The notes under the pieces: generated by a model
Told to the model about the DNA's origin: nothing
What the model saw: only the letters and a program-made list of their open reading frames with translations
Database searches by the model: none
Assembly: GCA_938073905.1 (NCBI GenBank)
Contig: CALJEN010000002.1
Span: 1 to 64,000 of the forward strand
Direction: 5' to 3'
From: an uncultured Sulfolobales archaeon
Lineage (GTDB): Archaea > Thermoproteota > Thermoprotei_A > Sulfolobales > NBVN01
DNA: 64,000 nt
Program-made: the position numbers and the translations under genes
Shown here: in pieces, positions 49,861-58,538 of the stretch
How the letters are laid out: every line of letters starts with the position of its first letter
Numbering within the stretch: the first letter of the stretch is position 1

Positions 49861-51429
49861 CTACATGGGCACCAGTCCGTGCTTCTTCGGCGGGACCCAC
49901 AGCCTTACCTCTCTCTTCGTGAACAGCATCTCCAGAGCCCTCGCCAGCACTCTCCTCGTGTCCCTCGGCTGGATCACGGAGTCTACGTAGCCCCTGCTGG
50001 CGGCTATGTAGGGATTCGCGAACTTGCTCCTGTACTCCTCGACGAACTTTTCCAGGAGCTTGGCCCTCTCCTGCGGGTCCTTCACCGCTTCGAGCTCCCT
50101 CCTCCATATTATCTCCGCGGCTCCCTCGGGTCCCATGACGGCTATCTCCGCGGTCGGCCAGGCCACCACGAAGTCCGCACCGAGGTGCTTGGACCCCATC
50201 GCTATGTACGCACCTCCGTACGCTTTCCTGACTATGACGGTGAGCTTGGGTACCGTCGCCTCGCTGTACGCGTAGAGGACCTTCGCTCCGTGCCGTATTA
50301 TGCCACCGTGCTCCTGCCTCGTGCCCGGCATGTAGCCCGGCACGTCTACGAAGGTCAGTATGGGCGTGTTGAACGAGTCGCAGAACCTGACGTGCTCGGC
50401 TATCTTGTCCGACGAGTCTATGTCGAGGACGCCGGCGAGGTAGTTGGGCTGGTTAGCCACGACGCAGACCGTCCTGCCGTCCAGCCTCCCGAAGCCCGTG
50501 ATCGCGTTCCGGGCCCACTGGGCCTTCACCTCCAGGAACGACCCCTCGTCCAGCACTCCGCTTATCACTTCGTACATGTTGTAGGGAGCGTTGGGGTCCT
50601 CAGGCACGACCCCGTCCAGTGACGGGGCCTCCCTATCGGGCGGGTCGCCGGTCTTCACGACCGGTGGGTCCTCCATGTTGTTGCTCGGGAGGTAGGTGAG
50701 GAGCTTCTTGATCACGGCGATGGCTTCCCTGTCGTCCTCGGCTACGAAGTCGGCCTGTCCCGACTTCGCCGCGTGGACCTCCGGTCCCCCGAGCTGCTGC
50801 TCGTCGACGACCTCACCTATGGCCGCTTTGACCACCCTGGGGCCCGTGATGAACATGAACGAAGTCCTCTTCACCATGACGACGAAGTCCATGAGTGCCG
50901 GTGAGTAGACGGCACCCCCCGCGCACGGACCCATTATCGCGGCTATCTGCGGCACTACGCCAGACGCCATGACGTTCATGTAGAATATGTCTCCGTAGCC
51001 CTTCAGAGAGTCGACGCCCTCCTGTATCCTAGCGCCTCCAGAGTCGTTCAGGAAGACTATGGGGACTCCCTGGCTCATCGCGAACTGCATCGCCTTGACT
51101 ATCTTGGCTGCGTGCATCTCGCCGAGAGACCCTCCCATGAACGTGAAGTCTTGGGCTATGACGACCGCCCTCCTCCCGTCGATCTTCGCTAGCCCGGTGA
51201 CCACGGCGTCCCCCCACGCCCACCTCTTGTCCATCCCGAACTCCGTTGCTCTGTGCCTGACGAACATGTCTACCTCCAGGAAGCTGCCGGGGTCTACCAG
51301 GAGCTCCACCCTCTCACGGGCAGTGAGCTTCCCCCTGGAGTGCTGCGCCTCTATGGCCTCCTTGCCGCCGCCCAGCAGGGCCTGCTCGTAGAGTCTCCTA
51401 AGCTCCTCCAGCCTGGATCCGGTGCTCAT
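49861..51429 (-). CDS. Acyl-CoA carboxylase carboxyltransferase (beta) subunit
   Basis: This 522-residue protein belongs to the PccB/MmdA family: propionyl-/acetyl-CoA carboxylase carboxyltransferase or methylmalonyl-CoA decarboxylase alpha. Two crotonase-like halves are visible: FMGGSLGEMHAAKIVKAMQFA and GPCAGGAVYSPALMDF in the first, VANQPNYLAGVLDIDSSDKIAEHVRFCD and FVDVPGYMPGTRQEHGGIIRHGAKVLYAYSEATVPKLTVI in the second. The biotin carboxylase and biotin carrier partners are not in the window, so carboxylase and decarboxylase roles cannot be separated. It is monocistronic. Confidence 0.93.
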   Translation of the reverse strand: MSTGSRLEELRRLYEQALLGGGKEAIEAQHSRGKLTARERVELLVDPGSFLEVDMFVRHRATEFGMDKRWAWGDAVVTGLAKIDGRRAVVIAQDFTFMGGSLGEMHAAKIVKAMQFAMSQGVPIVFLNDSGGARIQEGVDSLKGYGDIFYMNVMASGVVPQIAAIMGPCAGGAVYSPALMDFVVMVKRTSFMFITGPRVVKAAIGEVVDEQQLGGPEVHAAKSGQADFVAEDDREAIAVIKKLLTYLPSNNMEDPPVVKTGDPPDREAPSLDGVVPEDPNAPYNMYEVISGVLDEGSFLEVKAQWARNAITGFGRLDGRTVCVVANQPNYLAGVLDIDSSDKIAEHVRFCDSFNTPILTFVDVPGYMPGTRQEHGGIIRHGAKVLYAYSEATVPKLTVIVRKAYGGAYIAMGSKHLGADFVVAWPTAEIAVMGPEGAAEIIWRRELEAVKDPQERAKLLEKFVEEYRSKFANPYIAASRGYVDSVIQPRDTRRVLARALEMLFTKREVRLWVPPKKHGLVPM

Positions 51430-51472
51430 ACCTGAGCCACCGAGTCTTTAGGCCGCGTCGAGCAAAAAACAT

Positions 51473-52660
51473 TTAGGCCTTGGACTCGGACTTCGTCCAG
51501 TCCCGGGGAGACACCGCGAGCTCGAAGACGGCCCTCCAGGAAGCCAGGAAGTACACGGGGGACATCGCTGCTAAGTACTTGAGCCCCCCTCTCCCGTCGC
51601 GCCCCGCTAGGACCACCGGGAGGGCTCCGAGGGAGCAGACGACCGCTAGGACCGCGGCGGCGGACCAGGAGAGCGCGGAGGCGGACCCCGTGGCCAGTCC
51701 GACTGCGAGAAGCAGGAAGGCGACCGTGGAGACCACCGACGTCAGCGGCATGAGGCCGGTCACGAGAAGCAGGGGAGCCGATCTGGGCAAGGCCCTGAGC
51801 CCCGTCGGTATCGACAGTATCCCACCCCTTATCCAGCGGGCTCTCTGCTTGACCAGGCTCGAGGTGCGGACTACGGGCCTCGTGAAGGACGGCGGCAGGC
51901 TCACCAGCACCTTCAGACCCCTGGCCCCGAGCCTATACGTCAAGTCCAGGTCCTCGGCAGGCGACGAGGAGTTGAACCCGTTGAGGCTCTTGAGGAGCGA
52001 GAGCCTCATGAAGAAGGCGGACCCGCACACCTCCGCCAGGCCGGTTCTGTGTGCCAAGTAGGGCTGGAAGACCATGTAGTAGAAGTGGAAGTCGAACCTC
52101 TGGCTCTCGGCCAGGTTGCCGGGATAGGGGGAGACCTCTCGCACGAACTGCACGGCTCCCACAGACTCATCCTCGAGCAGCCTGACGGCGATCGAGATGT
52201 GGTCCGGGTGCACGGTGTCCTCGGCATCGTAGACGGCCACCACGTCGGCGTCCACGCGGCCCAGTGCGAAGTTCAGGGCCGCGGGCTTGCCGCGCGCCCC
52301 GGACTTGTTGATGATGTATACCCCCCTCACACCACCGCAGTCCAGGTAGCCCTCCGAGGTCTCGCAGAGCCTGGAGATCTCGCGGTACGTCTCGTCGTCG
52401 CCCTCCTCGCCGACCACGACGAGTGTAAGCCGATCTCTAGGGTACCGCACTCCCTTGAGCGACTGGAGCACGTAGCGCACGTGCGGCCCCTCCCTGTAGA
52501 CCGGCACGATCACAGCTACGCTGGCGTACTCCCGGGGGTTCCCCGGCTCCGGGTCCAGAGGTCTGGCCCCGCTCAGCGACGCGGCGAGCATCAGTGTGGA
52601 GCTGACTGCGAGGATCGCGGCCGATAAGGCGCTGAGTACGGCAGATGCCAGATCGAGCAC
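51473..52660 (-). CDS. Membrane family 2 glycosyltransferase
   Basis: This is a 395-residue processive-type GT2 enzyme. It has an N-terminal helix (residues about 5-30), a GT-A catalytic domain with VIVPVYREGPHVRYVLQSL near 50 and metal-site VVAVYDAEDTVHPDH near 140. SPAEDLDLTYRLGARG lies near 238 and QRARWIRGG near 272 (the Q-x-x-R-W motif), followed by two to three C-terminal helices. This layout is shared with cellulose/hyaluronan synthase-like enzymes, which polymerise and export sugars or extend lipid-linked glycans. The product is unknown. It is divergent from ileS, with a TATA-like GATTAAATTC about 31 bases before the GTG start. Confidence 0.85.
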   Translation of the reverse strand: MLDLASAVLSALSAAILAVSSTLMLAASLSGARPLDPEPGNPREYASVAVIVPVYREGPHVRYVLQSLKGVRYPRDRLTLVVVGEEGDDETYREISRLCETSEGYLDCGGVRGVYIINKSGARGKPAALNFALGRVDADVVAVYDAEDTVHPDHISIAVRLLEDESVGAVQFVREVSPYPGNLAESQRFDFHFYYMVFQPYLAHRTGLAEVCGSAFFMRLSLLKSLNGFNSSSPAEDLDLTYRLGARGLKVLVSLPPSFTRPVVRTSSLVKQRARWIRGGILSIPTGLRALPRSAPLLLVTGLMPLTSVVSTVAFLLLAVGLATGSASALSWSAAAVLAVVCSLGALPVVLAGRDGRGGLKYLAAMSPVYFLASWRAVFELAVSPRDWTKSESKA

Positions 52661-52690
52661 CCCCGAGCCCGGCTACCGCTAGAGCGGGTC

Positions 52691-52700
52691 GAATTTAATC
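52691..52700 (-). promoter_or_regulatory. TATA-like box of the GT2 gene
   Basis: The minus strand reads GATTAAATTC about 31 bases before the GTG start at 52660. Confidence 0.45.
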
Positions 52701-52728
52701 TCCCCGAGCCCGGGCTCCACGGCAGTAG

Positions 52729-52736
52729 CTTATTAG
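52729..52736 (+). promoter_or_regulatory. TATA-like box of ileS
   Basis: CTTATTAG lies about 37 bases before the TTG start at 52773. Confidence 0.4.
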
Positions 52737-52772
52737 TCTTGCCCTCCAGCTCAGTAGGGGTCTGCTATTGAT

Positions 52773-55754
52773 TTGCCTCCGCTGGACGTGAGGAGGATAG
52801 AGGAGGAGGTCAGGAGGTACTGGAGAGAGCGGAGAATCCCGGTCAAGTGGCGGACGCCCGGCGGGGGGAGGCTCTTCAGCTTCCTCGAGGGGCCACCGAC
52901 GACCAACGGCTACCCGCACGTGGGTCACCTGAGGGGGAGGCTCTACAAGGACTTCGTCCTCAGGTACCACAGGATGCTCGGATACGACGTGTGGGCACAG
53001 GGAGGCTGGGACGAGCAGGGTCTGCCCGTCGAGGTCGAGGTCGAGAAGAAGCTGGGGGTGAGGACGAAGAGGGAGATCTACGAGAGGTTCGGGCTCGAGA
53101 GGTTCGTCGAGGAATGCAACAGGCTGGTCGACCACTACCTCGAGTACTGGAAGAAGTACGCGACCGAGCTGATAGGGCTCTGGCTGGACCTCGAGAACGC
53201 TTATGAGACCAGGCGGGGGAGGTACGTAGAGTACGTGTGGTACGTGATAAAGAGGGCCTGGGAGAGGGGCCTCCTCTACGAGGGTTACAGAGTCCTCCCC
53301 TTCTGCCCCAGGTGCGAGACTGCCCTGAGCGACGCGGAGGTCGACATGGGCTACGAGGAGAGGGAGTCCCCCTCGATATACGTGAAGCTCAGGGTGGAGG
53401 GCGGGAGCGGGGAGCACCTCCTGGTGTGGACCACCACTCCGTGGACGCTCGTGGACAACGAGGCCGTGGCCGTCCACCCGGAGGCGGAGTACTGCCTCGC
53501 GGACGTGGGTGGCGAGAGGTGGTACGTGGCCAAAGACCTCGCTGAGCGGGTAATGGGAGAGCTGGGGCTCCAGTCGTGGAGGTGCGTTGAGGTCAGGAGG
53601 GGGGTCGAACTAAGGGGGTTGAGGTACGAGCACCCGCTAGCGGAGGAGGTCCCCCTGCACGCGGAGCACCGCGAGAGCCACAAAGTCCTGGACGCGGAGT
53701 TCGTCAGCCTCGAGGAGGGCACCGGACTGGTCCACATAGCGCCCGGCCATGGGCCCGAGGACTTCGAGCTGGGAGTGCGCTACGGCCTGCCGGTGACCAG
53801 CACGGTCGACGTCGACGGCACCTTCGACGAGCGTGCCGGACTCTTCAAGGGGCTCTCGGTGAACGAGGCCTCGAAGCTCGTCGTAGATGTCCTGAGCAGG
53901 AAGGGCCTCCTCGTCAAGTCCGGGAAGGTGGTGCACAGGTACCCGCACTGCTGGCGGTGCGGGACTCCGCTGGTCTACAGGGCAGACAGGCAGTGGTTCA
54001 TAGCGATGAGCCTCCTCAGGGAAGACCTCCTGAGGGCCCTGGACTCGGTCGAGGTGTTCCCGAGAGTTCACAGGAACAGGTTCGAGTCCTGGCTCGCGAA
54101 CGTGAAGGACTGGACGATATCCAGGTCGAGGATATGGGGGACCCCGCTGCCGATATGGAGGTGCTCCGACGACTCCAGTAAGATACTCGTGATCGGCAGC
54201 ATAGAGGAGCTGAAGAGGTACGCCTCGAAGATCCCCGACGTGGACGAGGACAGGCTGGTGCACAGGCCGTGGATCGACGAGGTCGAGATCGGAACTCCTG
54301 ACTGCTCCAGGTGGGTCAGGGAGCCCTTCGTCGTCGACGTGTGGCTCGACAGCGGGGTCGCCTGGATAGCCTCGGTCGACGGGCTCAGGAACGGGGAGCT
54401 GTTCGAGAGGCTCTTCCCGTACACCTTCGTAACGGAGGCGGTAGACCAGACGAGGGGCTGGTTCTACTCCCTGATAGCCACGTCGGTAGTAGACAGGGGG
54501 GTGGCCCCCTACAGGCAGATCCTCGTCCAGGGGCACGTCCTCGACAAGTTCGGGAGGAAGATGTCCAAGCACCTGGGCAACGTAGTGTACGCCGAGGAGG
54601 CCATCAAGAGGTTCGGAGTGGACCCCCTGAGGCTGTACCTGCTGTCCAGGTACCCTCCGGGAGACTCCTTCATGTTCGACCCTGAGGAGGTCAGGAGGCT
54701 CTCGACCGGGGCTCTGAACATAGTGTGGAACGTGTTCAGGTTCGCGGCCATGTACATGGACCTGGACGGGTTCTCTCCCGGAGTCCACAGGCTCTCCGAC
54801 TACCTAGGGAGGCTCTCGGTGGAGGACGAGTGGATACTCTCGAGGGTGAACAGCGTGATGGCCGAGCTCGCAGACCTCATGTCGAGGTACGAGATAAACA
54901 GGGCGGTTCAGCTCGTGGTGGACTTCGCGGTCGAGGACTTGAGCAGAACCTACCTGAAGCTCGTCAGACCGAGGGTCTGGAGCGAGGTGAGCGACGACAG
55001 GTTCGTCGTCTACTCCACTCTCTACTACGTCCTGAAGCGCCTGCTGAAGCTTCTGGCACCGGTCGTCCCGCACGTCGCCGAGGCTCTCTGGATACACTTC
55101 GTCAGGCACTTCGAGCCGGAGGAGGAGAGCGTCCACCTGACTAGGTTCGACGGGGTGGACGAGGGGATGAGGAAGCCTCAGCTGGAGGAGTCCTTCGGGA
55201 CGGCCATGAGGGTCGTGGGTATGCTGGCCTCGCTGAGGAACAGGATGGGGCTCAAGACTAGGTGGCCCGTGCGGGAGGCGGTGGTGGTAGCCGAGGAGGG
55301 AGTCCTGCGGCAGCTCGAGCCGCTGAAGGACGTCGTGTCCAGACTGGCGAACGCGAAGAGAGTGGTGCTGGCGACGGACCCCTCTGCCTGCCGGAGCGGA
55401 GACTACGAGTCGGCCCAGGAGGGAGGCGTCGCGGTGTGCCTCCCAAGGGGCATAGACAGGGACCTCTACATGGAAGCCCTGGCTAGGGAGATAGTGCGCA
55501 GGATACAGGTTATGAGGAAGGAGATGGACTTGGGGGTGGCCGAGTTCATAGAGGTCGCCGTGGAGTCCGACTCGGAGGACGTGGTGGCCGCGGTGAGAGA
55601 CCTCCGCGACTACATAGCCGGAGAGGTCAGGGCCTCCGAGGTGCGCGTCGGAGAGCCCTGGGAGGGGTGCTTCGTGAAGACGTGGGACGTAGAAGGTGCC
55701 ACGGTTAGGATAGGGGTGAGGAGATCCCAGGGCTCCGGAAGGGCTGGGCCCTAG
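52773..55754 (+). CDS. ileS: Isoleucyl-tRNA synthetase
   Basis: IleRS charges tRNA-Ile and edits valine. The 993-residue class I enzyme shows the HIGH motif as PHVGH (residues 48-52), preceded by EGPPTTNG, then the CP1 editing domain with VWTTTPWTLVDNEAVAV near 217 and LVHIAPGHGPEDFELG near 323. The KMSKS motif appears as KMSKHLGN near 596, followed by the anticodon-binding helical domain and a C-terminal extension of archaeal/eukaryotic type. WGTPLPIWRC near 456 and GWFYSL near 564 support Ile specificity. The start is TTG 52773; it is transcribed alone. Confidence 0.96.
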   Translation: MPPLDVRRIEEEVRRYWRERRIPVKWRTPGGGRLFSFLEGPPTTNGYPHVGHLRGRLYKDFVLRYHRMLGYDVWAQGGWDEQGLPVEVEVEKKLGVRTKREIYERFGLERFVEECNRLVDHYLEYWKKYATELIGLWLDLENAYETRRGRYVEYVWYVIKRAWERGLLYEGYRVLPFCPRCETALSDAEVDMGYEERESPSIYVKLRVEGGSGEHLLVWTTTPWTLVDNEAVAVHPEAEYCLADVGGERWYVAKDLAERVMGELGLQSWRCVEVRRGVELRGLRYEHPLAEEVPLHAEHRESHKVLDAEFVSLEEGTGLVHIAPGHGPEDFELGVRYGLPVTSTVDVDGTFDERAGLFKGLSVNEASKLVVDVLSRKGLLVKSGKVVHRYPHCWRCGTPLVYRADRQWFIAMSLLREDLLRALDSVEVFPRVHRNRFESWLANVKDWTISRSRIWGTPLPIWRCSDDSSKILVIGSIEELKRYASKIPDVDEDRLVHRPWIDEVEIGTPDCSRWVREPFVVDVWLDSGVAWIASVDGLRNGELFERLFPYTFVTEAVDQTRGWFYSLIATSVVDRGVAPYRQILVQGHVLDKFGRKMSKHLGNVVYAEEAIKRFGVDPLRLYLLSRYPPGDSFMFDPEEVRRLSTGALNIVWNVFRFAAMYMDLDGFSPGVHRLSDYLGRLSVEDEWILSRVNSVMAELADLMSRYEINRAVQLVVDFAVEDLSRTYLKLVRPRVWSEVSDDRFVVYSTLYYVLKRLLKLLAPVVPHVAEALWIHFVRHFEPEEESVHLTRFDGVDEGMRKPQLEESFGTAMRVVGMLASLRNRMGLKTRWPVREAVVVAEEGVLRQLEPLKDVVSRLANAKRVVLATDPSACRSGDYESAQEGGVAVCLPRGIDRDLYMEALAREIVRRIQVMRKEMDLGVAEFIEVAVESDSEDVVAAVRDLRDYIAGEVRASEVRVGEPWEGCFVKTWDVEGATVRIGVRRSQGSGRAGP

Positions 55755-55799
55755 AGCTGCCGCCGCTCCGGGTAGGGCGGCCGGCAGGTGGTCGCTCGG

Positions 55800-56183
55800 T
55801 TAATAGACGTCCCTGCAGGCAGCTCTCAGGTCTCTCTCGTACTCCCTAGCGATTGAGAGGAGGGATACTTCGAGCTCGGCGGCGCTACGCGACGTGAGCA
55901 ACGCCTCGATCACCCTATCGAAGACCTTCTTGCGCGGTAGCACGCTCCTGAGCAGCGCCTCTGCCGTCTTTCCACCCCCAAGAAGCTTGAGGAGGGTCTT
56001 CAGGTAGCCCTCCGGGTTCGCGAGCAGCCCCGCCTCCGGGTCTATCCCCGCGCGGCGGAGGCTCAGATCGAGCATGGCGTTGAGACCCGGGTAGCTGCTC
56101 GCGAGACCCCTGTGGATGAGCGTGGAGATGCATAGCAGGGCTCTGTGGACCATCTCGGCCTCGCTCAAGAACCTCCTCTCCAT
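55800..56183 (-). CDS. Conserved hypothetical helical protein
   Basis: This is a 127-residue protein predicted to be almost entirely alpha-helical, with no signal peptide. It contains the segment SSYPGLNAMLDLSLRRAGIDPEAG in the middle and a C-terminal SIAREYERDLRAAC. I recognise no family, catalytic motif or DNA-binding motif. The ATG start at 56183 fits a minus-strand TATA-like GGTATAGTG about 36-40 bases upstream. It is flanked by ileS (convergent) and the CDP-alcohol phosphotransferase (divergent). Confidence 0.55.
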   Translation of the reverse strand: MERRFLSEAEMVHRALLCISTLIHRGLASSYPGLNAMLDLSLRRAGIDPEAGLLANPEGYLKTLLKLLGGGKTAEALLRSVLPRKKVFDRVIEALLTSRSAAELEVSLLSIAREYERDLRAACRDVY

Positions 56184-56298
56184 TCCAGTTCACGCTCCAC
56201 GTCACAACCCGCCTTTTCACTATACCAAAAAAAGCACGCATGACAGCCTGCCGGCACCCGAAGACCTCTCTCAGGCCTCTCCCGAGGCGAAGACATCG

Positions 56299-56307
56299 GT
56301 ATATTTG
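56299..56307 (+). promoter_or_regulatory. TATA-like box of the CDP-alcohol phosphotransferase gene
   Basis: GGTATATTT lies upstream of the coding region. Expected initiation near 56327 means the coding part from 56340 onward would be on the transcript. Confidence 0.4.
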
Positions 56308-56339
56308 GCCGAAGAGCGCAGCCCTGCTCGGGACACCTA

Positions 56340-57005
56340 ATCGGCGGAGACGCCCTCTCGAAACCCACCGACGGGCTCGTAGCGAAGTACATAAACAGGA
56401 GGATATCCGTCGCGATAACGATGTTCATACTCAGGAGGAACCTCCCCGTAACGCCCAACCAGGTGTCCCTCGCCTCGTTCCTGATAGCGGTCGCCTCGGC
56501 CCTCGGCTTCGCTCTGGGAGTCCCCGCCGCCGGCGGGATAGCCGCCCAGGTCTCCTCGGTGGTAGACGGGGTCGACGGGGAGCTGGCTAGGGCGAGGGGG
56601 CTCGAGAGCAGGGTCGGAGCGTTCGTGGACTCCATGCTCGACAGGTACGCCGACGTGCTGATCGTGGCGTCCGCGTCCGTGGCGTCGCTCGGCTGCCTCC
56701 CGGAGCCGTGGGGGCTCCTCGCGGCTCTGCTGGCCCTCTCGGGGACCCTGATGGTGAGCTACCTCCACGTGAGGGGTCAGTACGACCTGGGAGTCCACCC
56801 AGCCACGGTCGGGTTCCTGCCCAACCTCGCCTCGAGAGACGTGAGGATCTTCCTGATAATGGTCGGGGGAGTGCTCGAGCATGCGGTACCCGGAGCCCTG
56901 GCCTGCTCGCTGGTGGTCCTAGCCCTCCTGTGCCACCTCTACGTGGCCCTCAAGTTCGTCCAGGCGACACTCCCGAAGGTCAGAGAGCTTCCGGGCCGAG
57001 CGTAG
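56340..57005 (+). CDS. CDP-alcohol phosphotransferase (DIPPS / archaetidylinositol-phosphate synthase type), start unclear
   Basis: This membrane enzyme transfers a CDP-activated head group. The signature is SVVDGVDGELARARGLESRVGAFVDSMLDR, which fits the CDP-alcohol phosphotransferase motif with its aspartates. Five to six helices follow. The first in-frame ATG is 56421, but the codons before it read SKPTDGLVAKYINRRISVAIT, a stretch typical of this family just ahead of the membrane domain. The real protein therefore starts upstream, where no ATG, GTG or TTG exists; the start given here is approximate. With ino1 and the IPCT gene it completes a DIP or inositol-lipid route. Confidence 0.75.
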   Translation: MGGDALSKPTDGLVAKYINRRISVAITMFILRRNLPVTPNQVSLASFLIAVASALGFALGVPAAGGIAAQVSSVVDGVDGELARARGLESRVGAFVDSMLDRYADVLIVASASVASLGCLPEPWGLLAALLALSGTLMVSYLHVRGQYDLGVHPATVGFLPNLASRDVRIFLIMVGGVLEHAVPGALACSLVVLALLCHLYVALKFVQATLPKVRELPGRA

Positions 57006-57034
57006 AGCTCCTTACGCTGGCCGATCGCGACGCG

Positions 57035-57043
57035 CTTATATAC
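57035..57043 (+). promoter_or_regulatory. TATA box of the dolichol-kinase-like gene
   Basis: CTTATATAC lies about 35 bases before ATG 57075. Confidence 0.55.
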
Positions 57044-57074
57044 CTCGCCTTAGCACATACTTCGGTGCGCTGAG

Positions 57075-57770
57075 ATGCCGTCTTCCCCCCTCGACGTTCT
57101 AGTACCGAGAGACCCGCTGGCGGAGGTCCTCATCGCCATCCCGCTCTTCTTCTACGTGCTGGGGGTCCTGGTGCTGACAAAGTACGTCTACGAGTTCCTG
57201 AGGGCGAGGGGTCTGAGCGACAACGTAGTAGTGTACTACAACCGCAAGATAATCCATATGCTGGCCGGCGGCGCGGTGGCCCTCGCGGTTCCCCACCTCT
57301 TCACCTCGCCTCTGGTGCCGACCCTCTTCGCACTGGGCCTAGCCGTGATGACGTACGTGCCGCACAGGACCGGGAGGCTCCTCTACTGGTTCCAGGTGAG
57401 GGACAACATGTACGAGGTGAACTTCTGCATCGCGTGGGGCCTGGCCCTGCTCGTCCTCTGGACGATGTTCGGCGGCCCCTTATACGCGGTCATCCCCCTT
57501 GCCTTCATGTCCTTCGGGGACGCGGCTACCGGCATCGTGAGGAACACACTGTACAGGAGGAGGACGAAGTCGTGGATCGGCAACCTGGGGATGCTCGCCG
57601 TCACTCTCCCCATCGGGATCTACTACGCCGGGCTCGTGGGTGCCGCCGCGGCCCTCGTCGCCAGCCTGGTCGAACACTACGAGATCCCTCCCGCTCTCGA
57701 CGACAACGTCATGATAACCCTCTCCACACTGCTCGTCCTGGCGGTCAGCGGAGCCCTCGGGCTCCTCTAG
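57075..57770 (+). CDS. SEC59/dolichol kinase-like, CTP-dependent lipid kinase family
   Basis: This is a 231-residue membrane protein with seven or so helices. Family hallmarks are YYNRKIIHMLAGG near residue 55 and PLAFMSFGDAATGIVRN followed by KSWIGNLGML near 157-182, shared by dolichol kinase, phytol kinase and related CTP-using enzymes. A role in polyprenol phosphate formation for glycan carriers or in isoprenoid salvage is inferred. It follows a CDP-alcohol phosphotransferase, so lipid metabolism fits. Its stop overlaps that of the convergent gene within one CTAG. Confidence 0.82.
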   Translation: MPSSPLDVLVPRDPLAEVLIAIPLFFYVLGVLVLTKYVYEFLRARGLSDNVVVYYNRKIIHMLAGGAVALAVPHLFTSPLVPTLFALGLAVMTYVPHRTGRLLYWFQVRDNMYEVNFCIAWGLALLVLWTMFGGPLYAVIPLAFMSFGDAATGIVRNTLYRRRTKSWIGNLGMLAVTLPIGIYYAGLVGAAAALVASLVEHYEIPPALDDNVMITLSTLLVLAVSGALGLL

Positions 57771-58402
57771 CTGGTCAAGTGAGCGATGACGTGGGACACG
57801 GCCTTGAGGCAGTCGACGAGCTCCTCCTCCGCGAGCTTCTCGACCCCCTGCAGAGACCTAGAGACGGTGAACTGTGCGCTGACCAGTCCACCACTCCTCT
57901 CCTGGACCAGAGCAATGGCCACGTCTAGCTTCTTCACGGAGACTATGTACTTGCCCCTGAGGACCCTGATGGTGTACCAGCCCGCGTCGTAGCTCCCCGC
58001 GTCGGACACCTCTACGCCACCGGCCTTCAGGTGCTTCACTATGTTGCCTCTGTACGCGGAGGCCAGGGCCAGCTTAGTCCTGACCACGTAGTCCACCCTC
58101 AGCACCTCTACGAGGTCTCTCAGCTCCCAGAGCAGCCTCCCGGCTACTCTGGTAACCTCCCTGACGGGCCCGGCTATGCACTTCCCCTCGTCGTCGCAGA
58201 CCGAAACCACCACGAGGACTCCCAGGTTAGACCTCGAGAGGTAGAGGGCCACGGAGGTCCCGCTGACGGAGCCCACGACCTCCGAGAAGTAGACCGTGTC
58301 TAGCTCGGACGTCCCCAGCTCCTTCAGAAGCTCGTGAGCCTTCATAGCCAGGTACTCTGAGTCCCCCGTCCGGACTCTGCAAGAAACTCCTACCTCGAAC
58401 AT
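57767..58402 (-). CDS. Conserved hypothetical protein, two-domain alpha/beta
   Basis: This is a 211-residue soluble protein. The first part (residues about 1-115) contains DTVYFSEVVGSVSGTSVALYLSR and LGVLVVVSVCDDEG; the second (about 115-211) has YTIRVLRGKYIVSVKKLDVAIALVQ and ends helical. Alternating strands and helices suggest a small-ligand or nucleic-acid-binding fold, but I recognise no motif. It is convergent with the dolichol-kinase-like gene. Position gives no clear functional hint. Confidence 0.6.
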   Translation of the reverse strand: MFEVGVSCRVRTGDSEYLAMKAHELLKELGTSELDTVYFSEVVGSVSGTSVALYLSRSNLGVLVVVSVCDDEGKCIAGPVREVTRVAGRLLWELRDLVEVLRVDYVVRTKLALASAYRGNIVKHLKAGGVEVSDAGSYDAGWYTIRVLRGKYIVSVKKLDVAIALVQERSGGLVSAQFTVSRSLQGVEKLAEEELVDCLKAVSHVIAHLTS

Positions 58403-58538
58403 CGGAGCTCCGCCGGCACCCCTCTCTGCAGCCCCTCCGGGCTATTAACTCGCGCTGGCTCCAGCTCCCGACTCCGACACGGGCACGTCTCGACGTCTCC
58501 CCACTACGCTTCCCGGAGAGCCTTCGGGTTGACGCTGA

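Noticed and set aside
57767-57770. Overlapping stop codons of convergent genes in one CTAG
   Set aside because: A tidy coincidence of the CTAG palindrome; common in compact genomes and without functional meaning by itself.
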